This document shows positions 1 to 6,771 of a DNA stretch of 47,019 nucleotides, one piece after another. The notes under the pieces were generated by a model that ran no database searches, had not been told where the DNA came from, and saw only the letters and a program-made list of their open reading frames with translations. Origin of the DNA: JAVZYK01 sp049699715 (GTDB lineage Archaea > Nanobdellota > Nanobdellia > Pacearchaeales > UBA284); contig JBNAVB010000005.1 of NCBI GenBank assembly GCA_049699715.1, positions 1 to 47,019 on the forward strand. Direction: 5' to 3'. Position 1 is the stretch's first letter; every line of letters begins with the position of its first letter. Position numbers and translations under genes: made by a program.

Positions 1-57
1 TATCTTTAAATTGTTTCCTACCGACGTTGAATAGTGCTTGTACATTTTTTCCTCCAT
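1..57 (-). CDS. 5' part of a gene running off the left edge
   Basis: A minus-strand reading frame opens with ATG at 57 and a second in-frame ATG at 45 and stays open to the window edge, giving MEEKMYKHYSTSVGNNLKI. The bases between the two ATGs form a GGAGGA Shine-Dalgarno-like stretch five bases before the second ATG, so translation may start at 45. An AT-rich octamer lies about 30 nt upstream of the first ATG. Only 15-19 codons are visible, so the product cannot be identified and a chance open frame is possible. Confidence 0.3.
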   Translation of the reverse strand, partial: MEEKMYKHYSTSVGNNLKI

Positions 58-112
58 AGCTCTCGCTAAGCGAAAGGTAATTATTTAGTTGAGGATAGTT
101 GAGAAAGTTCCA

Positions 113-134
113 GCTAACAGGAGATTCTGTGAGC
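113..134. repeat. small inverted repeat (hairpin)
   Basis: gctaacag and ctgtgagc flank a six-base loop and form an eight-pair stem with one internal mismatch. It lies in the gap between the 3' end of the 98-aa gene and the partial gene at the left edge, on the reading path of the minus-strand genes. It could be a transcript-end hairpin, but there is no clear T-tract. Confidence 0.3.
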
Positions 135-161
135 TAAAGCAGACAGATTTCTTGCTAAGCT

Positions 162-458
162 TTAATAATGCAATTTTTGATATTTTCCCTTGTTAGTAAT
201 CATATCATAATGTGTTTTTATTCCTAGCTCCCTATACAAACGATAGGCAACCCCCAGCAGGAATCTTTCTTCGGTTAGGGGTTTTTTGTCTTTGGATATT
301 TTAATCACAGCGCTATACTCGCTTGATGAATATAATTTTAACCAGACATAATCTTTCTCAATGTTGAACTTTTTAGCTTCTTGGTCTATAATTCTATATA
401 TTTTGTTTCTTAACCTTTTGTTTTCCTTTTCTTGTAGCTTTTTTTCTATGTTCTTCAT
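162..458 (-). CDS. hypothetical 98-aa protein downstream of Nudix gene
   Basis: The product is not recognised. It is a small, highly charged, soluble protein: residues 1-35 are Lys/Glu-rich and probably helical, followed by a mixed segment (VWLKLYSSSEYSAVIKIS) that looks like beta strands, and a helical stretch near residues 65-80. There is no signal peptide or membrane segment. The start codon lies just after the TAA of the Nudix gene, so the two genes are almost certainly one transcript and may be translationally coupled. No promoter is visible between them. The protein-like composition and tight spacing make it a likely real gene, but function is unknown. Confidence 0.7.
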   Translation of the reverse strand: MKNIEKKLQEKENKRLRNKIYRIIDQEAKKFNIEKDYVWLKLYSSSEYSAVIKISKDKKPLTEERFLLGVAYRLYRELGIKTHYDMITNKGKYQKLHY

Positions 459-459
459 T

Positions 460-927
460 TTACCATATTTTCATGTGAGTTTGTATAATGAAATGGGCTT
501 TGTTCAAGATATCGCGGGTTGCTTTATGTTTTAAAAGTGCTATAGCGCGCTCGTAACTGCACCACTTGATGTCCTCATGCTCATGGCTCAGCTTGACATT
601 CCATGTGCCAGCTTTAGCGAGCAAATAAACATCATCCTTTCTAATGATTTCATTGTCTCGCTTGAAAAAATAACTTATTGTTTCCCTGAAGCCGGGGACA
701 AACGCCAATTCTTGCAGACCTGCTTCTTCCAAAGCTTCGCGAAATGCAGTAAGCTCTTCAGTTTCACCAGGCTCTACCCTGCCCCTGACGAAACCCCAAT
801 AAGTAGGATATTTCACTAACAAGTACTCGGGCTTTTTTTTGTTGATATTAAATATAACAACACCACAACTTAATCCATACCTCGCTTTTTGTCTAATTTC
901 TCTTCCCCTTACCTTTTTTTCCTGCAT
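460..927 (-). CDS. Nudix hydrolase, Ap4A-hydrolase-like
   Basis: A 155-aa Nudix-fold pyrophosphohydrolase. The full Nudix box is present at about residues 49-71: Gly, five residues, Glu, seven residues, then REALEEAGL, which supplies the metal-binding glutamates. The preceding WGFVRGRVEPGE resembles the WGFPKGHVEPGE of diadenosine tetraphosphate hydrolases, so cleavage of Ap4A or a related nucleotide is the best guess; other Nudix substrates cannot be excluded. The N-terminal residues KVRGREIRQKARYGLSCGVV lead into the first strand. An octamer cttttaaa begins 29 nt before this ATG on the minus strand, which supports the start and a leaderless transcript. It heads a two-gene unit with the 98-aa gene. 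Confidence 0.88.
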   Translation of the reverse strand: MQEKKVRGREIRQKARYGLSCGVVIFNINKKKPEYLLVKYPTYWGFVRGRVEPGETEELTAFREALEEAGLQELAFVPGFRETISYFFKRDNEIIRKDDVYLLAKAGTWNVKLSHEHEDIKWCSYERAIALLKHKATRDILNKAHFIIQTHMKIW

Positions 928-1029
928 TTTAAACTAAAAGAAACAAAGTTTAAAAGATTTATCGTTGTGATTATCAATATTCAAAAATTAAATATTGTAT
1001 TAAAATATATATGTCATTATGACAAAAGG

Positions 1030-1037
1030 TTTAAATA
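1030..1037 (+). promoter_or_regulatory. TATA box of the zinc-ribbon membrane protein
   Basis: tttaaata begins 29 nt before the ATG at 1059, placing the expected transcription start at the A of the start codon (leaderless). Confidence 0.7.
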
Positions 1038-1058
1038 TTAAACAATACCAAGATTTCT

Positions 1059-1331
1059 ATGGCAAACAATTGTCAATGGTGCGGCAGACCATTAGAAGTA
1101 AAATATTATGACACTGGTTCTACTATAAGGCATGTGTGCGCGAGATGCGGATTCAAAGTTAAAGAGTATCCCAAGCCAGCGCATGTCAAAGTCGAGCCCA
1201 AGCCAGAGATTGTTGAAGTGAAGCAGGCGGAAATTCCGGTCGTGAAACAAACACCGGCATGGCCATTTATAGTAGGGGCCGCGATTCTAATTATTATAAT
1301 CATAATTCTTGTGAAAGCTTTCTTGGTTTAA
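1059..1331 (+). CDS. small zinc-ribbon, tail-anchored membrane protein
   Basis: A 90-aa protein with an N-terminal zinc ribbon: Cys5 and Cys8 (CQWC) and Cys27 and Cys30 (CARC) are spaced as a four-cysteine metal site. A Pro/Lys/Val-rich linker (about 37-65) follows, then a C-terminal hydrophobic helix at about 67-88 with a short positive end, so the protein probably sits in the membrane with the zinc ribbon in the cytoplasm. The family is not recognised beyond this. The ATG lies 29 nt after a TATA octamer, so the start is well supported. A reading frame covering the same bases on the other strand is a shadow. Confidence 0.75.
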   Translation: MANNCQWCGRPLEVKYYDTGSTIRHVCARCGFKVKEYPKPAHVKVEPKPEIVEVKQAEIPVVKQTPAWPFIVGAAILIIIIIILVKAFLV

Positions 1332-1354
1332 ATTAAAAAGATTTTAATTTTAAA

Positions 1355-1542
1355 ATGGGGGGAGTAAAAAGGGCGAGTTTAATCCTTTTATACATTTTAA
1401 AGACCCGCCAGAACGACCGGTATTGATTGACTTTTATTATAACATGACAGAAGATTATAAGTTGGTTAACCATTATGAACGAACAGAAATAGAAAGCAAG
1501 GAGATAAAATACATTAAAAGAAGATATACAAGAAGGTGTTAA
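1355..1542 (+). pseudogene. 62-codon gene broken by one missing base in a G run
   Basis: The ATG at 1355 has a TATA-like tttaaatt beginning 28 nt upstream, overlapping the stop codon of the preceding gene, so a leaderless start is expected here. The frame from this ATG stops after 23 codons. If one G is added to the six-G run at 1357-1362, the frame continues to the TAA at 1540-1542 and gives a 62-aa, charged, protein-like sequence with segments FNPFIHFKDPPERPVLIDFY and HYERTEIESKEIKYIKRRY. Either the gene is inactivated, the sequence has a homopolymer error, or translation shifts at the run. A shorter in-frame start at 1444 would give 32 aa. No family recognised. Confidence 0.45.
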
Positions 1543-1587
1543 TTGTTTTATGGCAATTCTGCCCATCTTCTAAATTCTAAAGAGCGG

Positions 1588-2781
1588 TCATCCAGAGCAG
1601 AGCCATTCGATTTCTTTTTCCTCTAACTTGAGTTCAGAAGCAATTTTACTAACGTTTTGCTTTTTACTAAAAAATATCTTTAGATAATCCATCTCCTGTT
1701 TTGCAACTTTCTTTGATGAATGAGTTGCTTTTGCCAGTTTTTCCGCTATGCTTATTTTTTCCAATTGTTTTTGTTTTGCGAGCCACATTTTAAGAATTCG
1801 TGAGGGGGGTTTGTAGCTTGTAAATCCGTTTCTGCTTTCTTTTTTGGCATTTGAAACTCCATATGTCAATAATGCCATGACATAAACAAGAAAACGCCAA
1901 TGCTGCCATCTTCTTATCCTCCCGCGAAAAATATCTGCTTTGCTTAAAGACTCATAAGCATTTACAAGTTCTTGTCCCTGATATTCTCGAGGAATATTTT
2001 CGTCCAGCCACAAAAAGAAATCATCGTAATCCATGTTCTGCACATTATCAAAAACATTTGTGGTTGCTTTTGACTTTAGAATTGTCTGAAGAGCCTTAAA
2101 AATACTTTCATCTTTTTCTCGGACATGCAACGCGGCAACATCTAATTTGGTAATAGGCTTCTTAAGCGCGGCAAGCATCTGCAAATCATTAATCGAAGCG
2201 CGAACATCACAGTTATTGATAATGGCGATTGCTTCAAGGGTCTCTAAACTCGCAGAAATCTTTTCCTTGGCAGCAATTTTCGCGAGAACCTTTGCTACTG
2301 TGGCTTTATCTGTATTTTTGAATTCTATTAATATTGCTTTTGAACGCAGCGGCCTTAGCTTGTCCTGCCACGCGTCATTTGCTATAAGCACTATAGGCCA
2401 TACCGTAGTTTCAATCAACCGCACAACTTCCGGGATACCTCCTCTATCTTTATCCCCGCTTATCCCTTCGAGTTCATCAATCAAAATAATCTTACCTTTG
2501 TTAAATAAGCTCTGCTGTTGAGAAGCCTTACCAATAATCTCGTGAATTTCCTGTTTATTCCTGAAATCAGAAGCATTAAGCTCAATTACTTCATAGCCTA
2601 ATTCAGAGGCAAGAGCATATACACTTGAAGTTTTGCCGCAACCGCTGCGGCCAAAAAGCAACGCGGCTTTCTTGCTTTGTTTATGAAAATCAAGAATAAA
2701 AGCTTTCAGCGAGGATTTGGCTTCTTGAGAACATGCAACTTCATCAAATTTTGGCTTGTGTTTCTCAGTGAATGGCAACAT
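1588..2781 (-). CDS. rfcL: Replication factor C large subunit
   Basis: A 397-aa AAA+ clamp-loader subunit that, with RfcS, opens the PCNA ring and loads it at primer ends. Walker A is at about residues 44-51 (GRSGCGKT), Walker B at 100-103 (LIDE, followed by LEG), and a sensor 1-like LIANDAW follows. The lid and collar helices occupy the middle and C-terminal parts. The C-terminus ends in EKEIEWLCSG; a PIP-like motif is not obvious. Archaeal RFC-L proteins are usually 400-500 aa, so this is compact. It follows the 93-aa gene by 9 bp and rfcS before it, so all three are probably one transcription unit. Identification is firm from the motif set and position. Confidence 0.92.
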   Translation of the reverse strand: MLPFTEKHKPKFDEVACSQEAKSSLKAFILDFHKQSKKAALLFGRSGCGKTSSVYALASELGYEVIELNASDFRNKQEIHEIIGKASQQQSLFNKGKIILIDELEGISGDKDRGGIPEVVRLIETTVWPIVLIANDAWQDKLRPLRSKAILIEFKNTDKATVAKVLAKIAAKEKISASLETLEAIAIINNCDVRASINDLQMLAALKKPITKLDVAALHVREKDESIFKALQTILKSKATTNVFDNVQNMDYDDFFLWLDENIPREYQGQELVNAYESLSKADIFRGRIRRWQHWRFLVYVMALLTYGVSNAKKESRNGFTSYKPPSRILKMWLAKQKQLEKISIAEKLAKATHSSKKVAKQEMDYLKIFFSKKQNVSKIASELKLEEKEIEWLCSG

Positions 2782-2790
2782 TTTTTATTT

Positions 2791-3072
2791 TTATCCCTGT
2801 GGCTTCCCTTTGAAGTCTACGACTTTTTTAACTTCGATTCCATAGCTCTCTAACTTATGTGTCAAGTCGCGTGCTAAGCTGTCATATTTCCGCGAGTCTA
2901 TGTCCCCTAAAATCACCTCTAATTTTATCAATCCATGCAAGCGGCTGCTAGGGGTTTGGATAGAGTATTTTAAGTTGCTTTCTTCCATTACCTTTAATAT
3001 GCTCCCATTGTATTTTTTACGATTCTCCTCCTTGCTACAAGGAGTTATATAAATAGTAATGTCCCCTACCAT
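2791..3072 (-). CDS. 93-aa protein between rfcS and rfcL
   Basis: The product is not recognised. The frame can be extended upstream into rfcS (to 3171), but the natural start is the ATG at 3072. It lies 7 bp after the rfcS stop, and an aggaagtgatg Shine-Dalgarno-like sequence overlaps that stop, which suggests coupled translation. The protein alternates strands and helices (ITIYITPCS, a helix around LKVMEESNLKY, then GLIKLEVILGDI, then a second long helix ending KVVDF). This resembles a small ferredoxin-like alpha/beta fold, and the N-terminal half is loosely like MTH1187/YkoF-type proteins. That comparison is weak. Its place inside the clamp-loader operon suggests a link to replication or simple co-transcription. 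Confidence 0.7.
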   Translation of the reverse strand: MVGDITIYITPCSKEENRKKYNGSILKVMEESNLKYSIQTPSSRLHGLIKLEVILGDIDSRKYDSLARDLTHKLESYGIEVKKVVDFKGKPQG

Positions 3073-3079
3073 TTTTCCA

Positions 3080-4057
3080 TCACTTCCTAAAAGAAATAAA
3101 TGACGCGAGCAAAGCTTCGAGTTGGATAAATTCATCAGAGCCTTCAACAAGCCTAAACTCAATCTCGCCACATTTTTCGATTAATCTTATTTTGTCCTCT
3201 TCCTTGATATTCAAATTCCATATTTCTTGTGATATTGCTTTAATCATGTCCAAACCTCCTAAACTTCTTTTTAACATTGTCTCGAGGAGTTTCTCGCGAG
3301 CGTCCATGAAATTCCCTTTGAGCGCTATTTCTAAAATATTTTTAATTTCGTGGGGCTGTGCCTCGCTGATAACTTCGTATAAAGTTTCTTTGGTTATACT
3401 CTTCGAGATACTTGAGCTTGCCTGCAACAAGTTAATCACTCGCCTCAAATCTCCATTGCTTTTACTGAATAATGTTTCTATGGCTTCTGCATTTATCTTG
3501 AACCCCTCCTCTTTTGCGATTCTCTCGATTATTTTTATGATATCTTCTTTCTCTATGGGCTTGAACCTGAAAATCGCGCATCTCGATTGTATGGGATCAA
3601 TGATTTTGCTCGAGACATTACAAGATAGAATGAAACGGCATGTTGTTGTGAACATCTCCATTATCCTCCTTAGGGCATGTTGGGCATCTTTTGTTAGAGC
3701 ATCGCTTTCATCCAGGAGTATTATCTTGAATGGAATCTCGCCAAGAGATTTTGTCCTTGCGAAAGCCTTGACTTTCTGCCTTACAACATCTATCCCTCGC
3801 TCATCACTTGCATTGAGCTCGAGAAAATTCTCATGCCACTTTTCCTTGAAAAATTGCTTTGCTATAATAAGTGCAAGAGTTGTCTTGCCGCATCCTGCCG
3901 GGCCGGCAAACAAGAGGTGAGGCATATTTTTTGATTCAACGAAAGCCTTAGCTCTTTTAATGATATCCTCATGTCCAACTATATCCTCAAAATTCTTTGG
4001 ACGATATTTCTCGGTCCATATCGCTGAATCCATCTCTTCGGTTTTTTCCTTAGCCAT
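3080..4057 (-). CDS. rfcS: Replication factor C small subunit
   Basis: A 325-aa AAA+ clamp-loader subunit forming the RFC pentamer with RfcL. With the start used here, the N-terminus WTEKYRPKNFEDIVGHEDI is the classic RFC-box opening; Walker A is at 52-59 (GPAGCGKT), Walker B at 113-119 (LLDESDA), sensor 1 at about 143-149 (ILSCNVS), and the SRC arginine-finger motif occurs in IQSRCAIFRF. A longer frame to 4096 exists, but a perfect tttataaa octamer begins 29 nt before the ATG at 4057, so the shorter start is preferred and the mRNA is probably leaderless. The gene is followed within 7 bp by the 93-aa gene and then rfcL. Confidence 0.95.
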   Translation of the reverse strand: MAKEKTEEMDSAIWTEKYRPKNFEDIVGHEDIIKRAKAFVESKNMPHLLFAGPAGCGKTTLALIIAKQFFKEKWHENFLELNASDERGIDVVRQKVKAFARTKSLGEIPFKIILLDESDALTKDAQHALRRIMEMFTTTCRFILSCNVSSKIIDPIQSRCAIFRFKPIEKEDIIKIIERIAKEEGFKINAEAIETLFSKSNGDLRRVINLLQASSSISKSITKETLYEVISEAQPHEIKNILEIALKGNFMDAREKLLETMLKRSLGGLDMIKAISQEIWNLNIKEEDKIRLIEKCGEIEFRLVEGSDEFIQLEALLASFISFRK

Positions 4058-4078
4058 TTTCAGAATAAATGGTGGCTT

Positions 4079-4086
4079 TTTATAAA
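4079..4086 (-). promoter_or_regulatory. TATA box of rfcS
   Basis: tttataaa on the minus strand begins 29 nt before the rfcS ATG at 4057. It lies just upstream of the previous gene's stop codon, giving the clamp-loader genes their own promoter. Confidence 0.7.
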
Positions 4087-4092
4087 TCTTTC

Positions 4093-4881
4093 TCATATCT
4101 TAGAAATAACAAAACGTGAGCCTGTGAATGAAGAGATTATCGCTGTTAAAGCGAGATTCCCTACTTGGGTTTTGAATATTGGTTCTGTAATAACCTGGTT
4201 TGCCCTGTCGGCAAATTTTTTGATTATGTTATTAATCTCATTTTCTGACATTGAAATTATGGTTTCTGAAAGTTTTCCTTGTTTTACAATTTTTATTGGG
4301 ATATCTGCACCATCACATTGAACTAGGGATACAGAAGCGTCTTGTATCAGGGGATTGAGTTTGCCCAGGTCTATAGTTGTGGCTATCTGCAATGTAACTT
4401 CTGGTGCAATTTTTTTGGGGGGCATGGGTACCGGAAGAGTTCCATGGCGATACATTGGCGGCATGGGGATTTCAGGAGTAACAGGCGCAAGAGTTGGGGG
4501 AGCAAGCGTAGCTTCTGGTGTTGGCTTGGGTATAGGAGCTCTTGCAATCTTCTCAGCTTCTTTTGCCACTCCCCTTGCCTCTGCCTCCAATTTTTCGACA
4601 GCTTCCTTTTCGATAGATAACGCCTTGAGTCTGGCTTTCATCTCCTCTTGTTCGGCTGTTTTCATAATGCTCGGCCTTAGCTTTTTCTCAATAGCGGCTA
4701 TCTTTGCAATGCGTTCCTTTGCTCGTTCTTTTCTGAAAACTTCCTCAAATTTCTCTCTCTCTTTTTCAAGGTGCTTTCCTTCTTCTGTTTTTTTTGATTT
4801 TTCTTTCAGCAAAATCAATCTTCTTATGAAAGCTTCAAGAAATTCTTTTTTGTATTGCGCAGATGTTTTTGTCTTTGACAT
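4093..4881 (-). CDS. coiled-coil protein with a FlaI/GspE N-domain-like C-terminus
   Basis: A 262-aa protein in three parts. Residues 1-110 are Lys/Glu-rich coiled coil; about 112-160 is a Pro/Ala/Met-rich linker; about 165-262 is a folded domain. The last part reads LIQDASVSLVQCDGADIPIK, then ENEINNIIKKFADRANQVI, then a strand pair ending RFVISKI. This follows the N-terminal domain of archaeal secretion/archaellum ATPases, which have an E-D-I-x-C-D-G-x-x-x-P motif, a helix of the type LDSFVIRLAQRAGKHIS and an end like TFTIRKF just before the RecA domain. Here the protein stops at that point, so no ATPase domain is present. I infer an accessory protein for the pilus or archaellum system. The match is by eye and unverified. 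Confidence 0.55.
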   Translation of the reverse strand: MSKTKTSAQYKKEFLEAFIRRLILLKEKSKKTEEGKHLEKEREKFEEVFRKERAKERIAKIAAIEKKLRPSIMKTAEQEEMKARLKALSIEKEAVEKLEAEARGVAKEAEKIARAPIPKPTPEATLAPPTLAPVTPEIPMPPMYRHGTLPVPMPPKKIAPEVTLQIATTIDLGKLNPLIQDASVSLVQCDGADIPIKIVKQGKLSETIISMSENEINNIIKKFADRANQVITEPIFKTQVGNLALTAIISSFTGSRFVISKI

Positions 4882-4941
4882 CTTTAAGCTTTGACCTCAA
4901 TAAGAATATTAAAATATCGAGTTGAGTATTGAGTTATAAAT

Positions 4942-5364
4942 TTAAAAGCTGAATTCTGGCAATGGTTGTGGCTGATACTCCTCTTCGGTTTCGGCCTGTC
5001 TTTCGGATTGTCTTTTCTTCAATGTCTTCAGAGGCATTGTTCTTGCCGTTGTTGCAGTTTCTGCAGCCATGGTTCCCGCTCCCGCCTCGCGCTCACGAAC
5101 CGCTTTTTCTAGTAACAACAAACCTTTAGCCAAAGTTTTATTTTGTTCTACAAGCTTGTCAATTTTTTCACTGATATCTGTAGGGATTCCCTCTCCAGCT
5201 ATGGCTCCCTCTCTAAACGAGGCACTTGTCTCTTCAAAGAGCTCAAATAAATCAGAAACTTTCTTATTTAATGTTTTAAGTTCAGAAGCCAGACTTGTTA
5301 GGATCTTCTGTAATGCTATCATATTCTCCATTATTAAATCTATCGTAGCCTCTTTTTTCGCCAT
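4942..5364 (-). CDS. 140-aa coiled-coil protein
   Basis: The product is not recognised. Residues 1-50 and 68-92 are predicted coiled coil with heptad-like Leu/Ile spacing (MIALQKILTSLASELKTLNK and IDKLVEQNKTLAKGLLLLEK). The C-terminal third is low-complexity, rich in Ala/Thr and then Glu/Gln/Pro, ending PLPEFSF. There is no membrane segment. An octamer tttttaaa begins 29 nt before the ATG, fixing the start and suggesting a leaderless transcript. It is followed 60 bp later by the FlaI-N-like coiled-coil gene on the same strand, and the two may act together; archaellum accessory proteins such as FlaC/D/E are also coiled-coil, but I see no specific sequence match. Confidence 0.7.
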   Translation of the reverse strand: MAKKEATIDLIMENMIALQKILTSLASELKTLNKKVSDLFELFEETSASFREGAIAGEGIPTDISEKIDKLVEQNKTLAKGLLLLEKAVREREAGAGTMAAETATTARTMPLKTLKKRQSERQAETEEEYQPQPLPEFSF

Positions 5365-5385
5365 GTTCCAATAAAAGCAAAGATG

Positions 5386-5393
5386 TTTAAAAA
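5386..5393 (-). promoter_or_regulatory. TATA box of the coiled-coil operon
   Basis: tttttaaa on the minus strand begins 29 nt before the ATG at 5364. It is set back to back with the tRNA-Leu promoter in the same short gap. Confidence 0.6.
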
Positions 5394-5409
5394 TATTTGC
5401 CTAAAAAAG

Positions 5410-5417
5410 TTTATAAG
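5410..5417 (+). promoter_or_regulatory. TATA box of tRNA-Leu
   Basis: tttataag begins 31 nt before the first base of the tRNA, leaving room for a 5' leader of only about two bases for RNase P. Confidence 0.65.
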
Positions 5418-5440
5418 GTTCCTAACATTTTTAGTTTTGT

Positions 5441-5560
5441 GCGGGGGTGCCGGAGTGGTCAAACGGGCAGGACTTAAGAATAAGGGTATATCCCTTATAA
5501 TCCCTAAATAAGAAATCCTGTGGGTTAGTCCCTGCGAAGGTCCGAATCCTTCCCCCCGCA
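5441..5560 (+). tRNA. tRNA-Leu(UAA) with a 36-nt intron
   Basis: The acceptor arm GCGGGGG (5441-5447) pairs with CCCCCGC (5553-5559), with discriminator A at 5560; CCA is not encoded. The anticodon stem is CAGGA (5468-5472) with TCCTG (5516-5520). The anticodon TAA is at 5475-5477 and G37 at 5478. The T-arm is GAAGG/CCTTC around loop TCCGAAT, and a long variable arm (tggg...tccc) marks a class II tRNA. The intron is 5479-5514, at the canonical 37/38 site. It forms a perfect bulge-helix-bulge: exon CTTA (5473-5476) pairs with intron TAAG (5509-5512), with three-base bulges AGA and AAA on either side, cut after the second base of each. The intron also holds an ataaggg/cccttat hairpin. The mature length is 84 nt. 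Confidence 0.95.
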
Positions 5561-5574
5561 TAAATAAATCAAAA

Positions 5575-6357
5575 ATGGAACAAAAAAGGGGACATAAGAA
5601 AAAAAACAACTTGTTTGTGGGGATTATAATTATAGTATTTTTAATGGTGCTGGCTTTGGTTTTGTTCTTGCCAAAAGAGAAGGTTCCTGAAATCCCAGAA
5701 CAACCTTTTTGCGGCAATGGAATTTGTGATGTAGGTGAGAATTTCAGCAGTTGCGGCAAGGATTGCTGTTATCCAGAAGGCGAATATATCCCTGTGATTC
5801 CTGACGTTAAATGCTGTAGCGGATTGGAAACTGGAGCAAATTATGATATGAATTGTGTCTTGAATCATGACAATGAATGTGAACCTTGTGCGCTTGTTGG
5901 AGCAAGTGTATGTATAAGATGTGGTGATGGTGTTTGTGGCTTGGGGGAGAATTTTTGCAACTGCATAGAAGATTGCAAGCCAACAGCCATAAAGACAGGA
6001 ATTTATGGTTATGTCTCACTATGGCAAGGTGATTGTATGCCACCGATAGGCACAAGCTCGAATTGCAAAAAAGAGTTCATAGAGACTAAAGTAAAAGTTT
6101 ACTTGCCAGTGAAAGAGAGCGAAATGCGGGGGACTTATCTAACATCTGAGAAAACTCCATTGATGGTTGTAGATTCTGATGAGTTTGGCTACTATTACTT
6201 CGAACTTCCGAACGGAATGTATAGCGTTTTTGCAGAAGATCCTTTGAACAGCGATAAAGAATACTGCAACTCGTTAGGTGGGGGATATGCTTGCCTAACA
6301 AAAGTCAGCAACCAGCTCGCTAAGTTTGAAATAGCCATAGACCATTCAACGCACTGA
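5575..6357 (+). CDS. membrane-anchored Cys-rich extracellular protein
   Basis: A 260-aa protein with a basic N-terminus and a single membrane helix at about residues 13-32, so the rest is probably outside the cell. Two copies of the CGNGxCxxGE motif follow: CGNGICDVGENFSSCGKDC (about 46-64) and CGDGVCGLGENFCNCIEDC (about 116-134). These are common in archaeal surface proteins, where the cysteines form disulfides or bind calcium. Two further Cys clusters lie between them. The C-terminal third (about 142-255, beginning GIYGYVSLW) looks like a beta-sandwich of the carboxypeptidase-regulatory type, with the pattern GYYYFELPNGMYSVFAEDP. The start lies 15 bp after the tRNA, so it may be read from the tRNA promoter. 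Exact role unknown. Confidence 0.75.
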   Translation: MEQKRGHKKKNNLFVGIIIIVFLMVLALVLFLPKEKVPEIPEQPFCGNGICDVGENFSSCGKDCCYPEGEYIPVIPDVKCCSGLETGANYDMNCVLNHDNECEPCALVGASVCIRCGDGVCGLGENFCNCIEDCKPTAIKTGIYGYVSLWQGDCMPPIGTSSNCKKEFIETKVKVYLPVKESEMRGTYLTSEKTPLMVVDSDEFGYYYFELPNGMYSVFAEDPLNSDKEYCNSLGGGYACLTKVSNQLAKFEIAIDHSTH

Positions 6358-6396
6358 TTTGATAGTTCAAATGAATTCACAGGAACAACAGTAATC

Positions 6397-6404
6397 TTTA
6401 AAAG
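6397..6404 (+). promoter_or_regulatory. TATA box of SRP RNA
   Basis: tttaaaag begins exactly 29 nt before the first paired base of the SRP RNA. A second similar octamer (gtttaaag) follows directly. Confidence 0.65.
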
Positions 6405-6425
6405 TTTAAAGTTCTTATAGCTATT

Positions 6426-6686
6426 GGCAGGTTAGGCCGGCGTACTAGTCCTACGCCATTCGCAAATGGACTTATGGCGAGCCGCAAGAGGACAAGTTAT
6501 ATGCTTGTTAGCAAGTCCTGTTTCGGACGTTGACGTCTTGTCCTGCTTGATCTTGCCTTAACGAACCGGGTCAGTCTCGGAAGAGGGCAGCCCTAATTTA
6601 AGGTTAAGGTGCTTGTGGGGTTGCAAGGCCGAGGAAGATTCAGGGTAGCTTGTTAATAAGTATAGAAGCAAATCCTTGAACCTGCC
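6426..6686 (+). ncRNA. signal recognition particle (7S) RNA
   Basis: The 5' end GGCAGGTT (6426-6433) pairs with AACCTGCC (6679-6686) to close the long rod. The 5' part carries the aggccggcg segment of the Alu-like domain. The most diagnostic part is helix 8: gggtcagtctcggaagagggcagcc (6569-6593) has the GGAA tetraloop flanked by GTCAG and AGGGCAGCC, the SRP54-binding element conserved in all SRP RNAs. The length of about 261 nt is shorter than the 300 nt or so of typical archaeal 7S RNA. The RNA guides membrane and secreted proteins, such as the adjacent pilin-like proteins, to the translocon. The exact 3' end may extend into the following hairpin. Confidence 0.9.
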
Positions 6687-6689
6687 GCT

Positions 6690-6710
6690 GAATCTTTTAG
6701 AAAAAGATTC
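6690..6710 (+). terminator. hairpin just after SRP RNA
   Basis: gaatctttt and aaaagattc form a perfect nine-pair stem with a three-base loop, four bases after the closing helix of the SRP RNA. It could mark the transcript end or a processing site. No long T-tract follows. Confidence 0.45.
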
Positions 6711-6771
6711 AATCAAAAGAAATTAAAAAGGGGATTTAATCAAAAAAGCGGCAGGAGAATGGCAAAGAAAA

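Noticed and set aside
63..73. tcgctaagcga palindrome
   Set aside because: Eleven bases including the centre is short enough to occur by chance, and it has no clear relation to a promoter.
1333..1566. 77-codon minus-strand frame
   Set aside because: The plus strand of the same stretch has a promoter-supported (though frameshifted) charged protein; the minus frame looks like its shadow.
3073..3171. N-terminal extension of the 93-aa gene
   Set aside because: The extension overlaps rfcS in another frame, while a Shine-Dalgarno site lies just before the ATG at 3072.
3192..3920. 242-codon plus-strand frame
   Set aside because: It is fully antisense to rfcS, whose motifs are unmistakable.
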